Shown one piece after another: positions 23,087 to 35,500 of a stretch of DNA of 64,000 nt. Made by a program: the position numbers and the translations under genes. Where the stretch lies: assembly GCA_019914945.1 (NCBI GenBank), contig CM034101.1:13961188-14025187 (forward strand), written 5' to 3'. The notes below the pieces were generated by a model. The model ran no database searches, was not told where the DNA came from, and worked only from the letters and a program-made list of their open reading frames with translations. Positions within the stretch are counted from its first letter, which is position 1. The number at the start of each line of letters is the position of its first letter. This DNA comes from Typha latifolia (taxonomy: Eukaryota > Streptophyta > Magnoliopsida > Poales > Typhaceae).

Positions 23087-23555
23087 CGCCGCCGCCCTTT
23101 CGATCTCCTCTCAAACCCTAGAAACTTTTTATTATTAGTATTTAATAATTTGTGGACTTGGGAGGGATAGATACATAAGGATGAGCCGCCGCCCGACCCG
23201 GATTGAAGAAACCAAGAGAGTCACGGCATCCGTCTTCTTTTCGTATATGTTTTGGTATTCTACTATCGGATTAATTGGGCCAAAAACGGGTCGGGCTTTA
23301 AAGACATGGATCCAAAGTCCAAACTCGCCAATCGGCTTATCCAAATGTTTTGGTCTACGATCTACAATTCAACATGCACGAACACGATACATCCATCGTA
23401 ACACCGCCCCTCTCTCCCGCCCCCATATAAGTAGTCATACCCACACACTCGACCACTCCAGCTCGAACCTTTCAGGAACATTCGCTCGAGCCTTTTTGGT
23501 TCCTTCGTCTTCTCCGTCCGAAGAAGAAATCAAGATTTGCTCTACCCTTCGAACG
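23087..23555. promoter_or_regulatory. Shared head-to-head promoter of UBL5 and the phosphohexomutase gene
   Basis: 469-base divergent interval. CATATAAGTAG at about 23425-23435 is a plausible TATA box for the rightward gene, 126 bases before its ATG. A pyrimidine-rich, GC-containing leader follows. The long open frame 23181-23609 crossing it has no family resemblance. Confidence 0.6.
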
Positions 23556-26500
23556 ATGGCAGGTCTCCTCGCTCCTCCGTACTATCCTCCTTCCTTCCCT
23601 CACGCTTGAAATGCATCGTCGGAAGTATTAGAATCTTCGAGCATACGTTAATGTCGATTTGCCCCTAAATCTGATTCGACTTAGATAATTCTTTCTCTTC
23701 AACCTAGGATTATATGGATTATACTTGCCTTTAGATTGAATAGTTAAGATGTTTGTGAGAAATGGGGAAAGATGCTTATCTTCTTCATGCTAGAAAGAAA
23801 AGCCTTTGACTTCTTTATGTAATGTTGGATCATAATATCCAAAGTTCCACAATTATGTAATATAATTATGAATTACATGCTGTCATGTAGCCTTACTAAA
23901 GTGATCAATTTGAATTAAAGATTATTTGGTAATCTATGTATTCATTAGAGTGTGGTCCATAAATATGTAGACCTATTCAGGTAAAACTATAATTATTGAT
24001 GGACTGATTATGAGATCTGCAAATAAAGGGAGTCAACTTCTAGAATCTCAATAGTCTATTTTCCAAGCGGATTGGTCCCTTAGTTACAAGATTACGAAAG
24101 ACAGAATCTGAATAGTTATTCTAATCTATACAGATCTATTGTATCCTCCTCTTCTTCACCATCTAAGAGAGAGGAGAAATCCATAAGAAAATTGGAGAGA
24201 ATTTCTCAAGAGTAAACCCCAAAATCTTGAAAGATCTATTCTTACAGTTTGACAAGAAGGGTTTCTTGTCATTAGAGACGAGTCATGTGCTCACAAGGAC
24301 AGTTAGGGATGTCTCGAGAGATTGAATTAATCTATGGGAATTTTCATGGCTTCAATATAAAGTTTCACATTCAAATAATTTAAGATACGGGCATACTTTG
24401 GCATAGGTCGATCCTTGGACTTAGGTGGGAAACTTTTTCTCCTTCCTCGGGTGTAAATGATTGACCCCAACATGTAAATCCTTTTTAACTTTTAACCTCT
24501 TATGGATGCACGGTTATGGCCTTAGGGGTTAAGGCTGCATACATCTTATCCTTGATCCTAGATCATGCATTGACAAAAGCCTCATGAACTGGGACGGCTT
24601 TATTGGGGAGAGACCTTGGACGATGAAATGAGAATGTTGGCTTTCTAATTGTCGACTGTATGCAAAATAAGGGAGCATGATACCACCTTTAGTATTATGG
24701 ATCTTTTATCTATGGCGTCGAAATGGAATTTGAAACTCACACCCATTGGCATAATGAAATAGCTCTCAGATACAAAGAAAACTCGAGAGTGGATCATGCA
24801 AGTACTAAAGGTAGCTGTCAGTATCACTGTTGCAATAGTGGTAGCAATACAGAACAGGAAGCAAATCAAAGGAGAAACACATACAATATCGATGATAAAG
24901 AAAAGAATATATAACTTGGTTGTTGAAGGTAACTTCTCTTTTTTCCTATTTTGGCCTTTTGGGATTTAAGTCATTTAACCAAGTGATATCATGCATTTTA
25001 GGAGCCTCATGCCCTAGGACACCCTCTTTTTATGTCATGTAGATCGGGCTTAAGATCCTAATGGAAAGGAAAAAGAGAGCCAATACCTATTTTTGTTATT
25101 CGTAAATTTGAGTTAGAGTTGGTTCAGAAAGCCCCAAGATACAACTTAATAACATAAAATAGGAGTTAAAATCATTTGTTTATCTAGTTTTGGTAGTTCT
25201 AAACTTCTAATTGAAACTGATTGAAACCAGCCTGTGCGGACAGTGAATTTACCTGTTTCGGGGTGGGTTTGCAATTGGCCTCAAAGCCATAGAAAATATT
25301 GAAGGAAGTGCCGTGCACTATTATGGTAGGTTATTAGTGCAATGAAGTGTGTGTTACCAAACATAATCGTCATTCTTATGTAACCTCTATGGAAGTTCTT
25401 GTTTGATATTGCATCATATCATCAAGTTTGTGCATTCTAAATCATAATTAGAGCAGATCAAATTTTGTTTGAAGCATTTATTTGTGTATCCCATAATGGA
25501 TCCTGTGGTGGACATCTAAGATTCTGAGAACGACCAGGTGATCAAGAGTGGTTTAGATCTCTTTCTGGATTTGCAATCAATTACATGCTTGATTAACGAA
25601 AATTACGAAATCTTTCTGCTACTGCCATGCTCGTTTGAAACTTGTCGTTGCTGAATTACTGTATGTAACTCATAAACAAAGTGATTGAAAACCTATCCAT
25701 GGCAGTTGAACTAAGAAACTTATTTCATATTGCATGTATTAAGCTAACAAAAGATCAAGATTCTGATAGATTTGGCAATCTGTGCAGCAGTACCTGGGAA
25801 GACTATACAAAATATAAATCTGGCATCGTGCCAATGGACTAGGCAAAACACCAGATATCCCAGTGAGTTTTGTGCTCTCCATATGCACAGAACACAACCC
25901 CTTCAGGGGTTACGGTTAGCATGGACTGACATGTTAGTCATACGGTCACATACCTTAGCAACACCATGGACTAATATTGGAAAAGGAGAAAGAGTCTATT
26001 GCAACGGTGTGTTCTAGACTTTCACCACTCAGATTGTTCTCAAGTGTGATGCTAGGTTACTCATTACTCAAAGAACTCATCACACTAGATCATTTTGTTG
26101 TTTTCAAATTTTATCATGTTCCTCAACTATATTACAAACGAATCCATGCTCCATTTATCCTCATTTAACTATATAATGCATCTTCAGCTAGTCATTGAGT
26201 ATTTTGTATTTCTTGTGATTGTTTTCGTTATGCATACGATGGATTAAAATATAGTAGTTCTCAATGCAGCTACTCAAGGCAATGCTGTCTCATCATTTGA
26301 GAAAGTTAATTTTCTCAAGCTCCAAAATGGAAGGTAAAGTTGGGACTAATTTATAATTGCTTTTAATATGCTGTATTTGCAACCTACGAACTTATAAAAA
26401 GATTTATCCAACTATTGGAATTTTGAATATATTCTCTTCATTTTGCTTTATGAATGATCATTGAATATGACCATTGCTGAAACAATAGTCTGTAAATTTG

Positions 26501-29500
26501 TAAGGACATTAGCTTTTAATAAAATTAAGTGCTCTTAGATCAAATTCTTTCAATTACCAGGGCGCCAACTTAGAAAGGAGAATTTTTTTCCCGTACTCCT
26601 AGGTAATTCTCCCTTATCTTCTGATATTTTTTTCTTCTATTTCTTTTCATCACCAAATAATGTAACATGTAAAGAAGGTTTCCTCAAAGTAACCTCATTT
26701 TGTACTGTTTGTGTTACATTCTTAGGCCTTAGCAGCTAAATCTATTATCACCTTGAGATTTCCAGATCTATGTTCAAAGTATGTTGGAAAATGATATTAG
26801 TTTTTCTGCTGTCAGCCAGTTATGTATTTTACTAGCAAATCTAAGAGCTATTAATGCTGGCATCATCCAGTGTACATTCTTATCTTTTTCTAAGTTTGAA
26901 AATATTTTGAAGCTATTAGCATATTCCGTGCCTTTTCACAGCGATATCCGCGGTGTTGCTGTTGCTGGTGTTGAGGGGGAGCCTGTCAATCTTACTGAAC
27001 CTGTTACAGAAGCTATAGCTGCTGCTTTTGCCGCATGGTTACTAAATAAAAAGAAAACAGATGGATCAAAACGTTTAAAGATCTCCATTGGTCATGATTC
27101 TCGTATATCTGCACAAAAACTACAGGTAGCTTAGTTTAAATGTTTTATTGCTTCCTAAATCCTAAGCAGTCTTCTTGTTCTAATTATAAAGATTTTCTTT
27201 TCGCCCTCTCTGAATTCAAACACGAATGATGCTTGCTAGATTATGAGGTCTTCAATATGGAGATGCTTATCATTTTGACAGATTCAACCACATTGTCTAA
27301 TGCATCCATCTCGCAGGACAACTCTCCTTGTGACTCATATGCAAAGGGTCCAACCCCAGCTAAATAGGAAGATGTACTTGGTTATAAGTTTCATTGCACT
27401 GAAATGAGAACTTCAGGAAAAGTAATGGCTTGTCGACTTGCATAATGGAAAATTTAACTCCGACTTACTGAAACAGCAGGCTGCCAACATCCACCCACAC
27501 ATTTTGAGCCTCCAACTAGCTTTGAAAGATAAGGCAATGGTACAGCAATTTTTTGCTTTGGTGCATCCTGCACCAGCTAACTAGTTCTTGAATTATCAAT
27601 AGGTGCGACATATAGGCCTATATTCCAAGAGACATGCATATCCTCTTTGAAGAGTAATCTCATCTTCAATTCCTACCCTGTATGAGACATTCAGTTTATC
27701 ATGACAAAAGCATTTCATATCGTCTTTTTTTGTCAGCCAGATTCTTAGTTGCTACTTTGGTTCGATGTCCTTTCTCTTCTCAATTGAGCTCCATCTTCTG
27801 TTTCAGCTTTTGCACTTGAAATCATTCTCAATTGAATAACAAGCTGTTCTCCAACTTGGGCACTTGTTTCTCCATTGGGCTTTCTTGTCTTCCTGTTGTC
27901 AATCTTGGTGATCTCCAAAGTTCATGTGCCAGTCATTGGGAGTTTCACTTTTATTGACCCTGATCTTTTATATTTGGCTTTATTTCCACCAAAGATTCTA
28001 GTTTCGGCCGATCCCGAGTGGGATCGGGATCGGCTCCCGATCCAGGCCGAAACCAGTTTGGCCAGTACACTGCGGCGGCGAAGAGCCAGACGCCGCTTTG
28101 CCGCAGCGGTGTCTCACGTGCAGATTTGTCGGTTCTTTTTTGTTGGCAGCAGCTAGACTAGAGAGAGAGGGGGGAGAGAGAGAAAGAGGAGGAAGAGAGA
28201 GTGAGGGAGAAAAAGGGAGAGAGAGAGGGGGAAAAAAGGAAGAGAGAGTGAGGGAGAGAAAAAGATAAAAAAAAAAGAGGGTATGAGAGAGAGACGGGGA
28301 AAAAGGAAGAGAGAGTGAGGGAGAAAAAGATAAAAAAAAGAGGGTATGAGAGAGAGAGGGGGAAAAAGGAAGAGAGAGTGAGGGAGAGAAAAAGATAAAA
28401 AAAAATAGGGTATGAGAGAGAGGGAGAAAGGAAGAGAGAGTTAGGGAGAGGGAAAGATAAAAAAAAGAGGGTATGAGAGAGAGAGGGAAAAAGGGAGAGA
28501 GAGTGAGGGAGAGGGAAAGATAAAAAAAAGAGGGTATGAGAGAGAGAGGGAAAAAGGAAGAGAGAGTGAGGGAGAGGGAAAGATAAAAAAAAAGGTGAAA
28601 AAGAGAGAAAGAAAAAGATTAAAAAAAAATGTGGGAGAGAATGGATACTTTAGACTAATAGTTAGAGGGATAAGAAAGAAAAGAGGGAGAAAAAGATATT
28701 TTTACTTTTTAGGCTTTATATGTGAGTAATTATTATTTCTTATTTTCTTATAATTTTTCTAAATTTTTAAAAATTTCTCAACATTTTTAATAATATTTAG
28801 AATTTTATTTAATTAAAATAGTCCGACCCGATACAAGTGGCCGATACGGTCGATACGGCCGATATGGTCGATACGTATCGTTTTTCCGGACGGCCGATCC
28901 CGATCCCGATACCGATTTTTGGAACCTTGATTTCCACACAAAAGATCACAGTCAAAGGGGTGAAAATCCCAATTACAGGTCTGCAGGGTGACGGTGACTT
29001 AAAAGTCAGACCATACATTTTGTCATCTATTTCCCAAGCTTAGAATTTCACTCTCTGCTTTTACTGATTCTTCTGCACATCATACTGCATTATTAGTTAT
29101 TTCAGAGACTAACTACTGATAATATTGGAGTTTTCTAGGAATTTCTTTTGACTTGTATTCAAAATCATTTGACAGAAATTTTACTGACTAAGGTGCACAA
29201 GGTTGGCTCTATCATTGGTAATTGCATAATTATTGTGGCAACTGATGTTACTTTCTTTGAGCAATTGCTGCATACCATCTTAGGATGTGTCTACTGCTGT
29301 TATTAGAGAAGCTATTAACAATCAGGAAATGCACATGCTTACTGCATGTATGAGTTCATCTAGTCTTACATTTTCTGCGAACTTTCTGATTATTATAATT
29401 CTGGCTGCTCAACTTCCAGGATGCAGTTTCTCATGGAATTGCTGGTGCAGGGCTTGACGTTGTTCAGTATGGGTGAGTTGATGATCTCTCCTTTAGTATT

Positions 29501-32500
29501 CTTCTTTCTGCTGAATCCCTCAGTTCTACCACAAATATTGATGTCAATATGGACTAATATAGCTACTTCCATCATATCTGATATCTTGAAATGGTCATGA
29601 ATCTTTATTAGGAAGGTTGCCCAAAGAACGTCATGTTTATTATTATATACTGATATATGAGAGGCTATATTGATGCCTTCTAAGTTCTAATGCTCCCTGT
29701 GATAGTAGATATGGTCAGACATTCTCCTGACTTGTGTTCTTTCTAAATGCAGATTGGCATCAACACCAGCAATGTTCAACAGCACACTTACGGAAGATGA
29801 GAACTATCTTTGTCCCGTTGATGGAGCCATAATGATAACAGGTATAATTTAAAATTTATTTTGTGAAAAAAAAAACAAAGAATAGAGCTTCTATCTTGAA
29901 GATGAACAAATTGGTGTGAAAGTAGTTCTGATACGTTGTCCTCAAATCTTCTGCGGCCTCGTAGTTTAGCAGCTATTGAAAAGAAATTTTATATAATTTC
30001 AGGTCTTAAAAGTCATTTAGAGAGTCAAAGCCATAAAATTCCTTCTCTTTATCGATGTAATAATGAAAATAGAAAAAAAATGAAAGAATAAATGTTTTTA
30101 GACTTTTAGATTGTCTTAACATTATATGATCTTGGTGCCAAATAGCTTCATTTGTATTATTCTCATTATTTTGGAAATGTACATCCTCCTGCTGAATAGG
30201 TATGACGTCCTTTTGACTGGGAGCGTAAACTCTTAACCTCATTTAATCGTCTTGACATTTCATGTGTGGCTGTCTGATTGAGCACCTTTAAGAGTAAAAC
30301 AGAGACCATAAAAAAAGGTTTGCCCCATGGTGCAAATGGACATGACGCACGAATAGATTACTCTGTTAAGGAGCTGGTTATGAGGGTTCTTCAGCATTCA
30401 GCTAAGTTGGTTTTCTGACCTTACTTAATAGGTCTTGACAATCTTAAGGTCCTATTATATTTCTTTGGAGTCGTGAGTGAAGTCTTGCACCAAAGCATGT
30501 GGTGTTTGTTGTCATCTTGTTTTACAAACTTCTTGTTGCAGACCTTATCAACTAACTCGGGTTTTGTGGCTTATATGTATTAATAGCAAGCCATCTTCCC
30601 TATAATCGCAATGGTTTCAAGTTTTTCACAAGTGATGGTGGACTCGGTAAAGCTGATATCAAGGACATCTTGGAGCGTGCTACAAATATATACGAGAAGT
30701 TCTCAGAAGCCAGTCTAAAGGCATCAGCACAAGCTGCTAATGCAGCTGTAAGAAATGTAGATTACATGGCAGTCTATACTTCTGATCTTGTGGCGGCAGT
30801 TCGTAAAGCTGCCGGGAACATAGGTGATGTTTCTTTTCTGTTAAATCCACTTTGAAATATTGAGATTTTAGACTACAAGATTAAAGATCTTAATTATCAT
30901 TTGTCGCTTTTAAATCAGATATTATTCTTCTTACTGTGCCTTTAGTTGCAAGTCTATATTTCTTATGTATTGTATAGCAGAGTCAGGGGAAATATAGTAA
31001 TCATATTGAACTATTGGATATTAGAAAGAGGGGATTCTTTCTATGTCATGTGAACAACAAGTTTTAGAAAGTATTATCTATTAAGAAATATAACCTTAAA
31101 CTTATCAACTTATTTTGGGTTTATCAATTTTCAGAGAAGCCATTGGAAGGGTTTCACATAGTCGTCGATGCAGGAAATGGAGCAGGTGGATTTTTTGCGG
31201 TAATTTAATCTTTGCCCTTACATGTTAGGTTGGAGCCTCCAAAGAGCAACATTGTATAGTAAGTTGGCTAATCATGAAAGATCTGCTGGTCACCGCCTTA
31301 AACCAGATATACATTGTGATTTTGTTGGTATATGGTTCTCTTGCTTTAAAACAGCATGAGGGACTGTTCTAAATCCCTTTCAATTTGTGGTGTCTAGATT
31401 CCCAAATTCAAGCATATCTTGTTGCACTATTGGTGACCCATTTTGACAATATCTACATTGTTAACTCTCCTGTAAAATTTCCAAGCTCTTCTTGAGTCTC
31501 CTTTTTTTGACTAAAATTATTAGGCAGCTAAAACCTTGCCTACCTTAGCACAGACATACTGGAATTTAAGATATTATCTTCACTATTTTCTCGACTTTGA
31601 TGAAGTCATGATTTTTTGAAGAAATAGATCGAGTTACACATGCCAATGTTCTTTAAGTTTCCTGATCAGTAAGCATATCTCTAACTCTGTGATCATGCAT
31701 ATATCTGCAATGCTCAGTCACTTGAGATGGTCCCATTACAAGGTATTGATACGACCTACTTAGATTATTCTAGTTTTCTTCTTTATCTTTATGTTTTCTC
31801 CTTGTTGTCCTTTGGAGATAAGACCTAGATTAACTCCATGTGTAATTGAGAAATTTGTATCACATCTGCTGACATGCCACGTCTGTAATTATGGTTAAAA
31901 AATATACTTGTTTTCTTCTTATTCTTTTTATTTCTTTTTATTAGATTAGTGATAGAAAAATGATGTGCCATTACCATATGTTTACCCCATTACTAGCAGA
32001 TTTATTCTTTTCCAACTTCCTTTAGGCAATGCAAGTAGGCTTCTAGGTCTAATGAATAGAGTGCCACTACTTCTTTTCTTGATGTGGTGTGGTTAAGCAA
32101 AAAGTTGGTCCAAGGCCAATTCTAGAAGCAAATTTGTAACTTACCATTATCCATGCCTTTTCTTGTCTTATCTTTTCTAACTGTCTGAAGAAATAGACAT
32201 CCTAAATTTCTGCATTCAAAGTGGGATAAAGTCATAAAACTCTAGGTTCGTGATCTTGGTCATCTTTTATCTTATGCCATTTTCTGCACAATTTTAGTTA
32301 TATCATCTTTAATTATTAGTTCTGGAAAAGCTTAGTTTGTCTGCAATTTTGCAATTTCCTAGTTCTCAGATTTCTTTCTATTGGTTGTTAACCTTGCCTG
32401 AATCTTCAGGCCTTGAGATTAACCTTAGAAAGTTCATTTTCCTTGTGCATAGTACAGTATTTACGATGATAATCTGGTTCATGGAAAAATTTATTCTGGA

Positions 32501-35500
32501 ATGAAGTTTCTGTCCTCAAAATTAATGTTTCAACCTCCATGCATTTCTTCACTCTATAGCATTCTTGTCTTTATGTTAGTCCATGATCACTGTGATTTTC
32601 TTAGACTAGGTAGAAACTAGAGAGAGTTGACATCTAATTATCTAAAATATGTATGGCATACATATACAGAGATGAAACTAATGGAACTGGCCTCTGGATT
32701 TGTGAAAGGTTTTGGAGACATGCCTTGCTACCTATTCTATGCACTTTTATGTTTATTTAGGAAAACAATAGGAATGGGCATCTATATCTAGTAACTTTGG
32801 CTCCTATCATGAAACTGTACTACAGATCTGAATTTACAACTCTACAACAGACAGCTTGTTAGTACATTATATATTGGTAAAAAAGGAATAAAATATTTAA
32901 GCAATCATGAGATTTCCCTAAATATTGTTTGTTGCAACTTACACCTTACCTACTATGTTTCTGATTATCATATTTTTTAATCGAAGTCTTCACATATTAA
33001 TATATTTTTTGTACATCCATAATCCTTGTTATTATGCAATTTTTTTGGAGTGCTCAAATTAGGTGTTTTTATCAGGGAAAGGTGCTTGAACCTCTAGGTG
33101 CAGTTACTTCTGGAAGCCAGTTCTTGGATCCAGATGGTAATAACTAATTACACTTATGTGGAGGGATTGGTTATTATATCTTAATTCTTAACTGCATTGT
33201 ACAATTTTGATCACCAGGTTTGTTTCCAAATCACATTCCTAACCCTGAAGATAAGAATGCAATGAAAGCAATAACCAAGGCAGTGCATGAGAATAATGCA
33301 GATTTAGGCATTATATTTGATACAGATGTTGACAGGTACTCATAGAGTCGTAGTTAATCATTTCTGTTCTGCGTGCACAATTGGCCATGACTAAATGCTA
33401 TTGTCTACAGATCTGCTGCTGTGGATTCCAGTGGTCGTGAATTTAACCGCAACAGGTTAATTGCTTTAATGTCTGCTATTGTTCTCGAGGAGGTAAGATT
33501 TCTATGAGAGCACATTGAGAAATTCATCAGTGTGACATTTACAATTTTATCTGCGTTTTCTCTTATGAGTAGCATCCAGGGACAACTATCGTCACGGATA
33601 GTGTGACTTCAGATGGTCTGACTGCATTTATCGAAAAGAAGTTAGGTAAATTAAAGTTTGGGTTGTATAGAGTCTATAGACAGTTCACATGATACCAGAT
33701 TGATTACTTGTCTTCTTGAAGGAGGAAAACATCATCGGTTCAAAAGAGGCTACAAAAATGTCATTGATGAAGCAATTCGCTTGGTGAGATTTGAATGAAT
33801 GTGCAATCAACACAAAATTTGGTTCTTAATAATAAAATACCCTACGATTATGAGTTGACTTTCTGCATCTTACTAGTTAAAAACTGTGGTTATAAGGTTC
33901 CTGAAGTTAGGTATAGCATCCATTAGCTGTTAAATGTTATTTTATTGTTAAACTTTGGAAAGAGTTTGCATCATATTGTTGCTGTGAATAGAGAGGATTT
34001 AATATATGGAAAATAATGTCAGAATTCTATTGGCGAAGAGTCACATCTGGCTATTGAAACCAGCGGTCATGGAGCTTTGAAGGAAAATCACTGGCTTGAT
34101 GATGGAGCATTCCTTATGGTAAGTAACTGACTTTTGTTTGGTACTTTGTTGTATGTATTATGCCTTGCTGGATTTGAATCATGTATCTATTGCAAGCCTA
34201 GATGGTAATAAATTGTTCTCAGTAAATAGGCTGCAAAGTAAACTGTAAACTGTGTGCCAGATATTTCGAGGTAGAACCTGGCCAAGTGAACCCAATCTTG
34301 TTGTCAGGATGGATAGCCTGGAATAGTGCTCTTTCTTCTTTCCTCAAAACTTTTGTTGAGCATTAGATCATCAAGCTTCAGGGTTTCAGGATTAGAGTTG
34401 AGCCCAATTGTCTAAAACTAAACTCCAACCCTGAGCCAATCAGAATGGCCATGCTCGCGAGCACCTTTGTAAAGCTACATCAATGTAATGTTCAGTTAGT
34501 GTCACTTATCCTCTTGGTTCGTGAAGATCCCCTATAAGCAGGAATCTTGTTCGACATAGCCAATTATTCTTGATAGCAGCTTGCTTATGTCATCGTCCTT
34601 TGTTTTGTCCACAGATGCAAAATCCTACTAAATCTTATACAAGATTCTATCAACTTTTTTTTGTGTTTCACACTGTCTACCTTATTATTGCATTTTAAGG
34701 CTTATACTAGCAAGTTGCTTTCCAAAATTCTCCTAGTCCTTATACTTCTATTTCATCCAAAGATGCAAAAACTTACTATATCTTATACAAGCTTTTATCT
34801 ATTTGGGTTCACACCACTATCCTTCAATCGTTGGTTATTAACTTTTAAGCCTTTCTTGTGTAAATATATGGATTTGAAATCAAATTCACAGGTTCCCTAG
34901 TGTTTTTATGTCAGCTAGTTTGTCTACCTTAGTGCTGTAGTTTAAGGCTTAAGCTAGCAAGTTGCCTATCCAATATGATCCAACAAATGTTCTGCAACTC
35001 AGGATTGGGATTGGCTATCTAAAAAAATAATATGTATCGGCTATATCGCCCGTATTGGTCATCTATATCAGATTAGATTATTTTCTAATTAAATAAAATT
35101 CTAAATATGCAGACAAATTTCTAAAAATTTTAAAAAATGGAGAAAAAATTACTCATATATAAAGCCTAAAAAATAAAAAATAAATATTCACTTAAAACTA
35201 TGATGATGAATTTCAAACTAGATCTAATAAATTTCTATGCTTGTAAATTACTATTGCAGAAGTATGATAAAAAGAAAATTTTTCTTTTTCACTATTGTTT
35301 AGTAGTAGTAAGAAAATGGGAGTTAAAGAAAGGGCGAGAAAAAGAGATCAAAGAGAAATGGGAAAAAAATAAAAAGAGAAAAAACGTTCTTCTAAATTCA
35401 CCAGAATACAAAGTAGTTAAAGGAGCTCACCTAATCGGCTCTCGAATGAGCTCAATGAAATGTAAGAGATAAGAGGAGTGTTTTATGTGAAGATAGAGAG

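Noticed and set aside
22898..23170. Plus-strand frames over UBL5
   Set aside because: Antisense shadows of the well-conserved UBL5 coding sequence.
23181..23609. 142-codon open frame across the UBL5/phosphohexomutase promoter
   Set aside because: No family resemblance, low-complexity Ser/Thr/Arg content, and it overlaps the first exon and splice donor of a better-supported gene.
27875..28156. 93-codon frame in phosphohexomutase intron 4
   Set aside because: Half lies outside and half inside the hAT-like element; no domain.
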